Positions 17,211-27,296 of a stretch of DNA of 64,000 nucleotides are shown piece after piece. The translations under genes and the position numbers were made by a program. The DNA is taken from NCBI RefSeq assembly GCF_001184025.1, contig NZ_BBYG01000008.1, positions 434,001-498,000 on the forward strand. The letters run 5' to 3'. Numbering within the stretch: position 1 is the first letter of the stretch; the number at the start of each line of letters is the position of its first letter. The stretch is from Streptomyces maremycinicus. GTDB lineage: Bacteria; Actinomycetota; Actinomycetes; Streptomycetales; Streptomycetaceae. The notes beneath the pieces are model-generated. The model saw nothing but the letters and a program-made list of their open reading frames with translations. It did not search any database and was not told where the DNA came from.

Positions 17211-17642
17211 ATGGCGGACGCGCGACGCAGACTTCGCTCGGGCACGGTCGTACTCGGCGGCATGGGAGTGCTCGCGGCGGCCCTGTCCGCCTGCTCCTCC
17301 GAACCCGACAAGCGGTGCGTCGACCGTGACAGCTACAACCTCACCAAGGGCTACAAGGTCGTCGCCGACAAGAACTGCCGGTCCACGGGGTCGGCCAGGT
17401 CCGGCAGGACCGCCAAGGTCTCCACCGACGCCGCCTGGTACTACGGCGGTGAGAAGAAGGGCTCCTGGGTCGACGGCGGATCCTTCGCCGAGCCGGGCGA
17501 GGACGCCGGCAGCTCGACCGGATCGAGCAGGACCACCGGCGGCGGCAGCGGCGGCAGCGGCAGCGGCGGCGTCGACCGCAACGGATTCGGCAGCGGCGGC
17601 GACAGCGACAGCGGCGTCGGCAAGGGCAGCTCCGGCGGCTGA
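17211..17642 (+). CDS. Small lipoprotein with Gly/Ser-rich tail (YgiB-like)
   Basis: A 143-residue protein with a signal sequence ending at a lipobox around Cys28 (ALSACSS). The mature N-terminus has two more Cys (KRCVDRDSYN and VADKNCRS), and the C-terminal half is low-complexity Gly/Ser with a GFGSGG motif and a Gly-Gly end. The overall plan resembles the E. coli lipoprotein YgiB. I chose the ATG at 17211 because it begins a normal signal peptide and follows GGGGAGACGG. It is 32 bases upstream of a glutathionylspermidine-synthase-like gene, the same pairing as ygiB-ygiC. TAGGCT at 17156-17161 is a plausible -10. Confidence 0.75.
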   Translation: MADARRRLRSGTVVLGGMGVLAAALSACSSEPDKRCVDRDSYNLTKGYKVVADKNCRSTGSARSGRTAKVSTDAAWYYGGEKKGSWVDGGSFAEPGEDAGSSTGSSRTTGGGSGGSGSGGVDRNGFGSGGDSDSGVGKGSSGG

Positions 17643-17674
17643 GCGCCCGAGCGGCTGAACAGGACACCGGCACC

Positions 17675-18862
17675 GTGCGACGTCACACCATCGAACCCCG
17701 CCCCGACTGGCAGCGGACCGTCGAGGACCAGGGTCTCGTCTACCCCCTCACCCGCCACCCCGACGGCCGGCTGCGTCCCTACTGGGACGAGAGCGCCTAC
17801 TACGCCTTCACCCTCGACGAGGTCGAGGCGCTGGAGGAGACCGTCGAGGAACTGCACACCATGTGCCTGGCGGCGGCCGACCGTATCGTCGCGTCCGACC
17901 GCCTCGCCGACCTCGGCATCACCGACCCGCGGATCGCGGCGGCGGTCGTCGAGGCCTGGCACCGACGCGCCGAACTCCCGTCCCTCTACGGCCGTTTCGA
18001 CCTCCGCTACGACGGCACCGGACCGGCGAAGCTGCTGGAGTACAACGCCGACACCCCCACCTCGCTCGTGGAGGCGGCCTCCCCCCAGTGGTTCTGGATG
18101 GAGGACCGGTTCCCCGGCGCGGACCAGTGGAACTCCCTCCACGAACGCCTGACCGCCGCCTGGAAGGACCAGGCCCCCCTGCTGCCGCCCGGCGGCCCGC
18201 TCTACTTCGCGCACTCCTCGCAGGACGAGCTGGGCGAGGACCTCATGACGGTCGCCTACCTCAAGGAGACCGCCGAACAGGCCGGTCTCGACACCGACTG
18301 GATCTCCATGGAGGAGATCGGCTGGGACCCGCTCTCCGGCCGTTTCGTCGACCGGCAACTCCGATTCATCCGCAGCTGCTTCAAGCTCTATCCCTGGGAG
18401 TGGCTGACCACCGACCGGTTCGCCGGTCATGTCCTCGACACCCTCGACAACGGCGGCGGCACCGGCACGACCCTGTGGATCGAACCGGCCTGGAAGATGC
18501 TCCTCAGCAACAAGGCGCTGCTGGCCGTCCTGTGGGAGCTGTACCCGGGGCACCCCAACCTCCTGCCCGCCTACCTGGACGGCCCCCGGGAACTGGCGAC
18601 CACCACCGGCTATGTGGCCAAGCCGCTGCTGGGCCGCGAGGGCGCCGGCGTCACCGTGCACGCAGCGGGCGGCGATCCCGCCCCGCGCACCGACGAAGCC
18701 TGCTGCTACCAGCAGTTGGCGCCGCTCCCCGCGTTCGACGGCAACCACGTCGTCCTCGGCGCGTGGACGGTGCGGGACGAGTCGGCCGGTCTCGGCATCC
18801 GCGAGTCCTCCGGCCTCATCACGGACGAGTACGCCCGCTTCCTGCCCCACGTGATCCTCTAG
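17675..18862 (+). CDS. Glutathionylspermidine synthase-like ATP-grasp ligase (YgiC/YjfC-like)
   Basis: A 395-residue protein matching the C-terminal ATP-grasp amidase-ligase domain of glutathionylspermidine synthase. Landmarks are FDLRYDGTGPAKLLEYNADT, SPQWFWMEDRFPGADQWNS, the C-terminal half WIEPAWKMLLSNKALLAVLW, and AKPLLGREGAGV in the ATP-grasp loop. It lacks the hydrolase domain. Streptomyces make mycothiol rather than glutathione, so the true substrates are unknown; joining a peptide to an amine is the family reaction. The GTG start follows the lipoprotein gene closely, so the two are co-transcribed. Confidence 0.85.
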   Translation: MRRHTIEPRPDWQRTVEDQGLVYPLTRHPDGRLRPYWDESAYYAFTLDEVEALEETVEELHTMCLAAADRIVASDRLADLGITDPRIAAAVVEAWHRRAELPSLYGRFDLRYDGTGPAKLLEYNADTPTSLVEAASPQWFWMEDRFPGADQWNSLHERLTAAWKDQAPLLPPGGPLYFAHSSQDELGEDLMTVAYLKETAEQAGLDTDWISMEEIGWDPLSGRFVDRQLRFIRSCFKLYPWEWLTTDRFAGHVLDTLDNGGGTGTTLWIEPAWKMLLSNKALLAVLWELYPGHPNLLPAYLDGPRELATTTGYVAKPLLGREGAGVTVHAAGGDPAPRTDEACCYQQLAPLPAFDGNHVVLGAWTVRDESAGLGIRESSGLITDEYARFLPHVIL

Positions 18863-18950
18863 CTCCCGCCTCGTCCACCGGCCGCTCCGGGCCCGCTGGA
18901 GGCGTGCTCCTGCGCGGGTCCGGCGTCGCTCGCATGGTGGACGCCGGACC

Positions 18951-18977
18951 TTGGGATTCGGGCGTGCCCGGTAGGCT
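18951..18977 (+). promoter_or_regulatory. Candidate promoter of the glyA leader
   Basis: TTGGGA (18951-18956) and TAGGCT (18972-18977) are separated by 15 bases, slightly short. The -10 places the transcript start at about 18984, exactly where the riboswitch fold begins, which supports the assignment. Confidence 0.5.
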
Positions 18978-18983
18978 GGCGAG

Positions 18984-19064
18984 CGGGCCGTGACTGGCGC
19001 GCTGGGATGGGACGGACCATCGGGGAGCGGCCTGTGAGCGACAAGAGTGCCGTGCGCCTGGGCC
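18984..19064 (+). promoter_or_regulatory. ZTP (pfl) riboswitch upstream of glyA
   Basis: The leader has the pfl/ZTP motif: GGCCGTGACTGGCGC, then a GATGG/CCATC hairpin (19006-19010 with 19017-19021), CGGGGAGCGGCC, and after a linker the conserved GCGCCTGGGC. GGCCG (18986-18990) can pair with CGGCC (19028-19032), and GGCGC (18996-19000) with GCGCC (19054-19058) as the ligand-site pseudoknot. ZTP/ZMP riboswitches sense low 10-formyl-tetrahydrofolate and are known upstream of one-carbon genes including glyA. Here the switch lies 46 bases before the glyA ATG. Confidence 0.88.
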
Positions 19065-19110
19065 AGACCGAGAACCGTGACCGCACGCCACGCCCCCGGA
19101 GGCCGACGAC

Positions 19111-21656
<2,546 letters not shown>

Positions 21657-21728
21657 GCGGCGCTCGGAGTCACCCGGAGGCACTCGGAATCACCCGGGGC
21701 GCACTCGGGGCGCACCGCACACCTGTTC

Positions 21729-21774
21729 CTCTGGGCAGAGCGCTGCACATCACTGTCCCTGCGCCTGCCCAGAG
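21729..21774 (+). terminator. Stem-loop downstream of trpS
   Basis: A 10-bp perfect inverted repeat (CTCTGGGCAG with CTGCCCAGAG) is extended inward by GCGC/GCGC after a one-base bulge, with a 17-base loop. It starts about 70 bases after the trpS stop and is the likely trpS terminator. Just before it, CTCGGARTCACCCGG is repeated twice with a 20-base period (21663-21697). Confidence 0.5.
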
Positions 21775-21864
21775 CACAGCTGTGGCCGTACAGTCGATAG
21801 CCGTACGACTGAGTACGAACCCGGCAACACACCCCGCCAGGACGACATGACGACAGGAGAAGAC

Positions 21865-22443
21865 GTGGGGACCGTAACGATCGGTGTGTCGATCGCGGTC
21901 CCGGAGCCCCACGGCAGCCTGCTCCAGGAGCGGCGCCTGGGCTTCGGCGACGCCGCGGCTCACGGCATCCCCACGCACGTCACGCTGCTGCCGCCGACCG
22001 AGCTCGCCGCGGGCGCGCTGTCGGCCGTCGAGGCGCACCTCACCGAGGTCGCCGCGGGCGGCCGTCCCTTCCCGATGCGGCTGTCCGGCACCGGCACCTT
22101 CCGGCCCATGTCGCCGGTGGTCTACGTGCGGGTCGTCCAGGGCGCCGAGACCTGCGCACGGCTCCAGCAGCGGATCCGGGCCGGCTCCGGGCCGCTGACC
22201 CGTGAGCTCCAGTTCCCCTACCACCCGCACGTCACCGTCGCGCACGGCATCGACGACGCGGCGATGGACCGGGCCTTCGAGGAGCTCGCCCACTACGAGG
22301 CCGAGTGGTCCTGCACCGGCTTCGCCCTCGCCGAGCAGGGCGCCGACGGCGTCTGGCGCAAGCTGCGCGACTACCCCTTCGGCGGTGCAGTCGTCCCCCC
22401 GCAGGCGGCCCACGTCGACCGGGGCTCGCTCCCCACGCGCTAG
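21865..22443 (+). CDS. 2'-5' RNA ligase family protein
   Basis: A small protein (192 residues from GTG 21865) of the 2H phosphoesterase/2'-5' RNA ligase superfamily. It carries two HxT motifs spaced as expected: HVTLLPP near residue 44 and HVTVAHG near residue 133, each within a beta-strand context. Members hydrolyse cyclic phosphodiesters or join RNA ends; the natural substrate is not visible. I prefer the GTG at 21865 with AGGAGA just upstream. An in-frame ATG at 21847 would add six residues. The frame is also open further 5' but without a coding look. Confidence 0.75.
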   Translation: MGTVTIGVSIAVPEPHGSLLQERRLGFGDAAAHGIPTHVTLLPPTELAAGALSAVEAHLTEVAAGGRPFPMRLSGTGTFRPMSPVVYVRVVQGAETCARLQQRIRAGSGPLTRELQFPYHPHVTVAHGIDDAAMDRAFEELAHYEAEWSCTGFALAEQGADGVWRKLRDYPFGGAVVPPQAAHVDRGSLPTR

Positions 22444-22482
22444 CCGCTCCCGCTGCCGCCCGCTCCCGCTGCCGCCCGCTCG
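22444..22482. repeat. 16-bp tandem repeat between convergent genes
   Basis: CCGCTCCCGCTGCCGC occurs twice in direct succession (22444-22459 and 22460-22475) plus a partial third copy. G/C runs with GGGCCC palindromes continue to 22513. No gene is visible; the segment may help termination of both flanking genes. Confidence 0.65.
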
Positions 22483-22513
22483 CGCCGGACCGGGGGCCCG
22501 GGGGGCCCGGGGG

Positions 22514-23269
22514 CTAGACCGGCAGCCTGCGGAACAGTCCGCGGGGCGCGTGCCGCAGGGCCGACATCACCACGCGCAGCACGCCGGGCACCCACACGGT
22601 CTCCGAGCGGCGCCGCAGCCCCAGCTCGACGGCCGTGGCGACCGCCTCCGGGGTGGTCGCCAGCGGCGCCTCCGGCAGCCCCGCGGTCATCTTCGTCCGG
22701 ACGAACCCGGGCCGTACGACCATGACGTGCACGCCGGTGCCGTGCAGCGCGTCGCCCAGCCCCTGCGCGAAGGCGTCGAGGCCCGCCTTGCTGGAGCCGT
22801 AGATGAAGTTCGAGCGGCGGGCCCGCTCGCCTGCGACGGAGGAGAGGACGACCAGCGAGCCGTGGCCCTGGGTCTGGAGGGCCCGCGCGGCGACCAGCCC
22901 CGCCGACACCGCCCCCGTGTAGTTGGTCTGCGCGACGCGCACCGCGGCCGCCGGGTCGCGCTCGTCGTGCGCCTGGTCGCCGAGCACGCCGAAGGCGAGC
23001 AGCACGGTGTCGACGTCGCCCTCGGCGAAGACCTTGCCGAGGACCGTCTCGTGGGACCCGGGGTCGAGCGCGTCGAAGGCGACGGTGTGGACGTCCGCCC
23101 CCAGTGTGCGCAGCTCGGCGGCGGCCGACTCCAGGGCGGGCGACGGGCGCCCGGCCAGCCACACGGTGCGGGTGCGGCGGGCGATCAGCCGGCGGGCGGT
23201 GGCCAGCGCGATCCCGGACGTGCCGCCGAGGACGAGCAGGGACTGGGGGAGGCCGAAGGCGTCCTTCAT
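22514..23269 (-). CDS. dprE2: Decaprenylphosphoryl-2-keto-ribose reductase
   Basis: A 251-residue short-chain dehydrogenase. The N-terminal NAD(P)H motif is VLGGTSGIALATARRL, with active-site Ser in VVLSSVAGERARR and Tyr-x3-Lys in FIYGSSKAGLDAF. This wording, and its position directly after a DprE1 gene, identify it as DprE2, which reduces decaprenylphosphoryl-2-keto-ribose to decaprenylphosphoryl-arabinose (DPA). The ATG overlaps the DprE1 stop by four bases (ATGA), matching their partnership as a heteromeric epimerase. The C-terminus has a hydrophobic/basic stretch that may hold it at the membrane. Confidence 0.88.
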   Translation of the reverse strand: MKDAFGLPQSLLVLGGTSGIALATARRLIARRTRTVWLAGRPSPALESAAAELRTLGADVHTVAFDALDPGSHETVLGKVFAEGDVDTVLLAFGVLGDQAHDERDPAAAVRVAQTNYTGAVSAGLVAARALQTQGHGSLVVLSSVAGERARRSNFIYGSSKAGLDAFAQGLGDALHGTGVHVMVVRPGFVRTKMTAGLPEAPLATTPEAVATAVELGLRRRSETVWVPGVLRVVMSALRHAPRGLFRRLPV

Positions 23270-24651
23270 GGTGACTCCTGGAGGTTGAGCCGGCGGGCGA
23301 GGTCCGACATGAACACCCCGCGCGGGTCCAGCTCCGCGCGCAGCGCGCGGAAGTCGTCGAGGCGCGGGTACATCGCGGTGAGCAGGTCGGGGCGCAGCCG
23401 GGAGTCCTTGGCGAGGTAGACGCGGCCGCCGGCGCCCGCCACCTCCTCGTCCAGTTCGTCGAGGAAGGCGCCGAGGCCGGGCAGCCCGGCCGGGATGTCC
23501 AGCGCGAGGGTCCAGCCCGGGCGGGGGAAGGACAGCCAGCCGGGGTCGGCGTCCCCGAACCGCTTGAGGACGGCCAGGAAGGACGGGCAGCGGCGGGCGG
23601 AGACGCGCCGCACGATCCGGCGCAGGGTCTCCTCCCGGCCGTGCCCGACGACGAACTGGTACTGCACGAAGCCGTCGCGGCCGTAGACGCGGTTCCAGTG
23701 CGGGACGCCGTCGAGCGGGTGGAAGAACGCGGCCAGGCTCTGGAGTTCGCCGGTACGCGCGCGGGGCGCGCCGCGGTACCAGAGCTCGTTGAACAGTCCG
23801 ACGGTCGTGCGGGTGAGCAGGCCGCTCGGCAGGAACGCGGGGACCGCCGGGAGCCGCGGCGGGCGGAACACGAGCGGGGTCCTGCGCGCGCGGGCGGGCA
23901 GCGCGTCCAGGGGCGCGTGCTCGCCGCGGGTGAGGACGGCCCGTCCGGTGGCGGCCCCGCGCGCGAGGAGGTCGATCCACGCGACCGAGTAGCGGTAGCG
24001 CTGGTCGCCGGCCGTCAGCCGGGCCAGCAGGTCGTCGAGGTCGGCGGCCCGCTCGGTGTCGACCGACATCAGGGACGTCCCGACCGGCTGGAGCCGGATC
24101 CTGGCGGTCAGCACCACGCCGGTCAGGCCCAGGCCGCCTGCGGTCGCGTCGAACAGGTCGGTGCCCTGCTCCACCGTGCGGATCGTGCCGTCCGCCGTGA
24201 GCAGTTCGAAGGACAGCACATGCCGGGTGAAGGACCCGGAGACATGGTGGTTCTTGCCGTGGACGTCGGCGCCGATCGCGCCGCCCACGGTCACGTACCG
24301 GGTGCCGGGGGTCACCGGCACGAACCAGCCGAGCGGCAGCAGGACCTCCATGAGCCGGTGCAGGGAGACCCCCGCGTCGCACAGGACGCTCCCGTCGCCG
24401 GCGTCGATGACGTGGATCCGGTCCAGGCCGGTCAGGTCGATCACCGCACCACCGGCGTTCTGCGCCGCGTCCCCGTACGCCCGCCCCAGGCCCCTGGGGA
24501 TGCCGCCGCGCGGACCGCACTCCCGGACCGCCGACACGGCCTCCGCGTAGGTCCGGGGGCGGACCAGGCGCGCGACGGAGGGGGCGGTGCGGCCCCAACC
24601 CGTGACGGAGACGGTCTCGGCGGTGATCGCGGTCGTGGTCTCGGCAGGCAT
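23266..24651 (-). CDS. dprE1: Decaprenylphosphoryl-beta-D-ribose oxidase
   Basis: A 461-residue FAD enzyme of the VAO family, oxidising the 2'-OH of decaprenylphosphoryl-ribose. GGIPRGLGRAYGDAAQNAGG and GTRYVTVGGAIGADVHGKNHH are the FAD-binding segments, and the conserved Lys is Lys415 in YLAKDSR. In PGWTLALDIP, Ala383 occupies the position of M. tuberculosis Cys387, the residue modified by benzothiazinones. TACGGT ends seven bases before the ATG, so the mRNA may be leaderless. It is divergent from the PAP2/UbiA pair completing the pathway. Streptomyces are not known to have mycobacterial arabinogalactan, so the product's use is unclear. Confidence 0.9.
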   Translation of the reverse strand: MPAETTTAITAETVSVTGWGRTAPSVARLVRPRTYAEAVSAVRECGPRGGIPRGLGRAYGDAAQNAGGAVIDLTGLDRIHVIDAGDGSVLCDAGVSLHRLMEVLLPLGWFVPVTPGTRYVTVGGAIGADVHGKNHHVSGSFTRHVLSFELLTADGTIRTVEQGTDLFDATAGGLGLTGVVLTARIRLQPVGTSLMSVDTERAADLDDLLARLTAGDQRYRYSVAWIDLLARGAATGRAVLTRGEHAPLDALPARARRTPLVFRPPRLPAVPAFLPSGLLTRTTVGLFNELWYRGAPRARTGELQSLAAFFHPLDGVPHWNRVYGRDGFVQYQFVVGHGREETLRRIVRRVSARRCPSFLAVLKRFGDADPGWLSFPRPGWTLALDIPAGLPGLGAFLDELDEEVAGAGGRVYLAKDSRLRPDLLTAMYPRLDDFRALRAELDPRGVFMSDLARRLNLQESP

Positions 24652-24658
24652 GGAGGTG

Positions 24659-24742
24659 ACCGTATCGGCTCTATATGGGCGATTAATTTTGAAACATGCA
24701 CCACTCCCCGAAATGGGTGATTAATGGGATGTCGCTCTATAT
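24659..24742. promoter_or_regulatory. AT-rich divergent promoter with direct repeats between the two DPA operons
   Basis: An unusually AT-rich patch for this genome. GGGCGATTAAT (24677-24687) and GGGTGATTAAT (24715-24725) are direct repeats 38 bases apart, and GCTCTATAT occurs at 24668-24676 and 24734-24742. CTATAT/TATATT elements could serve as -10 sequences in either direction; TACGGT (minus strand 24664-24659) serves dprE1. The repeats look like paired binding sites for one regulator coordinating both operons. Confidence 0.5.
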
Positions 24743-24783
24743 TGCCGGAGTTCCGGGAGTGCGGACGTGAACAGTCGGTCCCC

Positions 24784-25293
24784 ATGGACGAACTCGACGA
24801 CCTGGACCACCGGATCCTCTCGGCGCTCCACGCCCTGGGCGCGGACCCACGCGTCGCCCGCGTCGCGCGCGCCCTCTCCCGGACGGGCGAGCACGCCGCC
24901 CTGTGGCTCGCGGCGGGCGCCCTCGGAGCCGCCCTCGACGGCGCCCGGCGCGGCGCCTGGCTGCGCGCCACCGCGCTCACCGCGGGCGCGCACGCCGCCG
25001 GCACGGTGGTGAAACACGTCGTCCGGCGCCCGCGCCCCAGCCGCCTCGCACCCCGGGTGCGCACCGTGGGCCGGCACTCGTTCCCCAGCTCGCACGCGAC
25101 CTCCGCGACGGCGGCCGCCGTCGCCTACGGCGGGCTCGGGGTGTACGCCGCCGCGCCGCTCGCCGCCGCGATGTGCCTCTCCCGTCTGGTCACCGGCGTC
25201 CACCACCCCTCCGACGTGGTGGCGGGCGCGGCCCTGGGGGCGGCCACCGCGCGGTGGGGGGCGCGCTGGACGAGAGAGGGACGCCGTGGCTGA
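24784..25293 (+). CDS. PAP2-family phosphatase (Rv3807c-like, DPPR phosphatase)
   Basis: A 169-residue membrane phosphatase. The three PAP2 motifs are present: KHVVRRPRP, PSSHATS and SRLVTGVHHPSD. DLDHRILSALHALG at the start resembles mycobacterial Rv3807c, proposed to remove the 5-phosphate from decaprenylphosphoryl-5-phosphoribose. The gene overlaps the UbiA-type gene by eight bases, as in the mycobacterial arrangement. I use the ATG at 24784; an in-frame upstream ATG at 24724 lies in the AT-rich promoter patch and is unlikely. Confidence 0.82.
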   Translation: MDELDDLDHRILSALHALGADPRVARVARALSRTGEHAALWLAAGALGAALDGARRGAWLRATALTAGAHAAGTVVKHVVRRPRPSRLAPRVRTVGRHSFPSSHATSATAAAVAYGGLGVYAAAPLAAAMCLSRLVTGVHHPSDVVAGAALGAATARWGARWTREGRRG

Positions 25294-26239
25294 GGCACTG
25301 CTCCACCGGCAGCGCACGCACCGCCCGCCGGCCCCCCGGCCCCCGAGCCGGCGCCCCGGCCCCCTCGTCGGCGGCCTCCTGCGGACCACCCGCCCCAAGC
25401 AGTGGGTCAAGAACGTCCTGGTCGTCGCCGCCCCCGCTGCGGCCGGCCGGCTGTTCTCCCCGCACGCGGCCGGCCGACTCGCCCTCGTCTTCGCCCTGTT
25501 CACCGCCTGCGCCGCCGCCGTCTACCTGGTCAACGACGCCCGGGACGCCGAGGCCGACCGCGCCCACCCCACCAAACGGCACCGCCCGATCGCCGCCGGA
25601 GAGGTCCCGGTACCCGTCGCGTACGGCGTCGCGGGCATCCTCGCGGTCCTCGCGCCGGCCGTCGCGGCCTGGCTGACGACCCCCGCCGTCGCGGTGCTCC
25701 TCACCGCCTACCTGGGCATGCAACTGGCGTACTGCGTCAGCCTGAAACACGTCCTGGTCGTCGACCTGGTCGTCGTCACGACCGGCTTCCTGATGCGGGC
25801 CATGGCGGGCGGACTCGCCCTGGGGATCCCGCTCTCGCGCTGGTTCTTGATCACCACCGGGTTCGGGGCGCTGTTCATGGTCGCCGCCAAGCGCTACTCC
25901 GAGGCCGTCCAACTGGCCGGCGCGGCGGGCGCCACCCGCGTGCTGCTCACCGAGTACACCACCGGCTACCTGCGCTTCGTCTGGCAGCTGGCGGCCGGGG
26001 TCGCCGTGCTCGGCTACTGCCTGTGGGCCCTGGAGGCGGGCGGCGTGCCGCACCCGAGCGTGCTGCCCTGGCGCGAGCTGTCCGTGGTCGCCTTCATCCT
26101 GGCCGTCCTGCGCTACGCCGTCTTCGCCGACCGGGGCACCGCGGGCGAGCCCGAGGAGGTCGTCCTCGGCGACCGCGCGCTCGTCGTCATCGGCCTGGTC
26201 TGGCTGGGCATGTACGCGCTGGCGGTGGCCGATCGGTGA
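25286..26239 (+). CDS. Decaprenyl-phosphate phosphoribosyltransferase (UbiA family, Rv3806c-like)
   Basis: A 317-residue membrane prenyltransferase that transfers phosphoribose from PRPP to polyprenyl phosphate, the committed step to DPA. The Asp-rich motif is NDARDAEADRAHP with Asn83, Asp84, Asp87 and Asp91, followed by TKRHRP, the exact pattern of DPPR synthase rather than of quinone-pathway UbiA. LRTTRPKQWVKNVLV near residue 32 is also typical. About nine transmembrane helices are visible. The GTG start lies inside the PAP2 gene. With dprE1/dprE2 in divergent orientation, the whole pathway is encoded within 4 kb. Confidence 0.88.
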   Translation: MAEALLHRQRTHRPPAPRPPSRRPGPLVGGLLRTTRPKQWVKNVLVVAAPAAAGRLFSPHAAGRLALVFALFTACAAAVYLVNDARDAEADRAHPTKRHRPIAAGEVPVPVAYGVAGILAVLAPAVAAWLTTPAVAVLLTAYLGMQLAYCVSLKHVLVVDLVVVTTGFLMRAMAGGLALGIPLSRWFLITTGFGALFMVAAKRYSEAVQLAGAAGATRVLLTEYTTGYLRFVWQLAAGVAVLGYCLWALEAGGVPHPSVLPWRELSVVAFILAVLRYAVFADRGTAGEPEEVVLGDRALVVIGLVWLGMYALAVADR

Positions 26240-26284
26240 GCCCCGCGCGCGGGCCGCGACCGGCCGGCCCGGCATCGGCGGTCT

Positions 26285-26300
26285 CCCCGCGTTTGCGGGG
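26285..26300 (+). terminator. Weak hairpin after the UbiA-type gene
   Basis: CCCCGC and GCGGGG form a 6-bp stem with a GTTT loop, 45 bases after the stop. It could be a weak terminator. Its sequence resembles a type I-E CRISPR repeat core but is single-copy. Confidence 0.35.
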
Positions 26301-26378
26301 TACCCGAACCACGGTGTTCCGCGGGATTCGCACCGGCGACATCCGCGTCGTTCCTCCTGACAGGGGCAGAGTCGGACC

Positions 26379-27296
26379 ATGGACTGGCTGAAGAAGCTCC
26401 CCGGCATCGGGCCGTGGATCGCGCGCCTCATGGCCACGCACGCGTGGCGGTCGTACGAGCGACTGGACCGGGTGAAGTGGACGCGGCTGGCCGCCGCCAT
26501 GACCTTCGTCAGCTTCGTCGCGCTCTTCCCGCTGCTGACCGTGGCCGCCGCCGTCGGCGCCGCCCTGCTGAGCGAGTCCCAGCAGCAGGACCTCCAGGAC
26601 AAGATCGCCGACCAGGTCCCCGGCATCTCCGACCAGCTGGACATCAACGGCCTGGTCCAGAACGCGGGCGCGATCGGTCTCATCGCCGGTGCGCTGCTGC
26701 TGGTCACCGGCATCGGCTGGGTCGGCCAGATGCGGGACTGTCTGCGCGCCGTGTGGGAGCGGCCCGACGACGACGAGAACCCCTTCCTGCGCAAGGCCAA
26801 GGACACCGGCGTCCTCGTCGGCTTCGGCGGCGCCGTCCTGCTCACCCTCGCCATCTCCACCGTCGCCTCGGCGCTGGTCGGCTGGATCACCGAGCAGTCC
26901 GGCATCGACAAGGAGGGCTGGGGCAGCGTCCTGCTGCGCGTCGCCGCGTTCTCCGTCGCCGTCCTCGCCGACTTCCTGCTCCTGCTGTACGTCCTCACCC
27001 TGCTGCCCGGGGTCGAACCCCCGCGCCGCCGCCTCGTCGTCGCCGCGCTCATCGGCGCCATCGGCTTCGAACTGCTGAAGCTGCTGCTGAGCGGCTATAT
27101 GCAGGGCGTGGCCGCCAAGAGCATGTACGGGGCGTTCGGCGTGCCCATCGCCCTGCTGCTGTGGATCAACTTCACCTCGAAGCTGGTCCTCTACTGCGCG
27201 GCCTGGACGGCGACGGGCAGCGTCCCCGACAACCCCCGGGACATCGACGTCAGCGACGACGTCGTACCAGGTCCGGCAGCGGCCAGCGGCGGTTGA
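26379..27296 (+). CDS. YihY/BrkB family inner-membrane protein
   Basis: A 305-residue protein with about six transmembrane helices and the family pattern: AAAMTFVSFVALFPLLTVAA in helix 1, then GWVGQMRDCLRAVWERPDDD, and the C-terminal MYGAFGVPIALLLWINFTSK. The family was long labelled RNase BN in error; its function is unsettled. The last 47 bases overlap the 3' end of the convergent DD-carboxypeptidase gene, so both proteins' C-termini share DNA. Confidence 0.88.
   Translation: MDWLKKLPGIGPWIARLMATHAWRSYERLDRVKWTRLAAAMTFVSFVALFPLLTVAAAVGAALLSESQQQDLQDKIADQVPGISDQLDINGLVQNAGAIGLIAGALLLVTGIGWVGQMRDCLRAVWERPDDDENPFLRKAKDTGVLVGFGGAVLLTLAISTVASALVGWITEQSGIDKEGWGSVLLRVAAFSVAVLADFLLLLYVLTLLPGVEPPRRRLVVAALIGAIGFELLKLLLSGYMQGVAAKSMYGAFGVPIALLLWINFTSKLVLYCAAWTATGSVPDNPRDIDVSDDVVPGPAAASGG

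Noticed and set aside
26281..26312. A CTCCCCGC-GTTT-GCGGGG element resembling a type I-E CRISPR repeat of Streptomyces
   Set aside because: Only one copy is present, with no spacer-repeat periodicity and no cas genes; a small hairpin is the simpler reading.
25190..27061. A 623-codon minus-strand frame antisense to the UbiA and YihY genes
   Set aside because: Antisense composition and no domain; both plus-strand genes are unambiguous.
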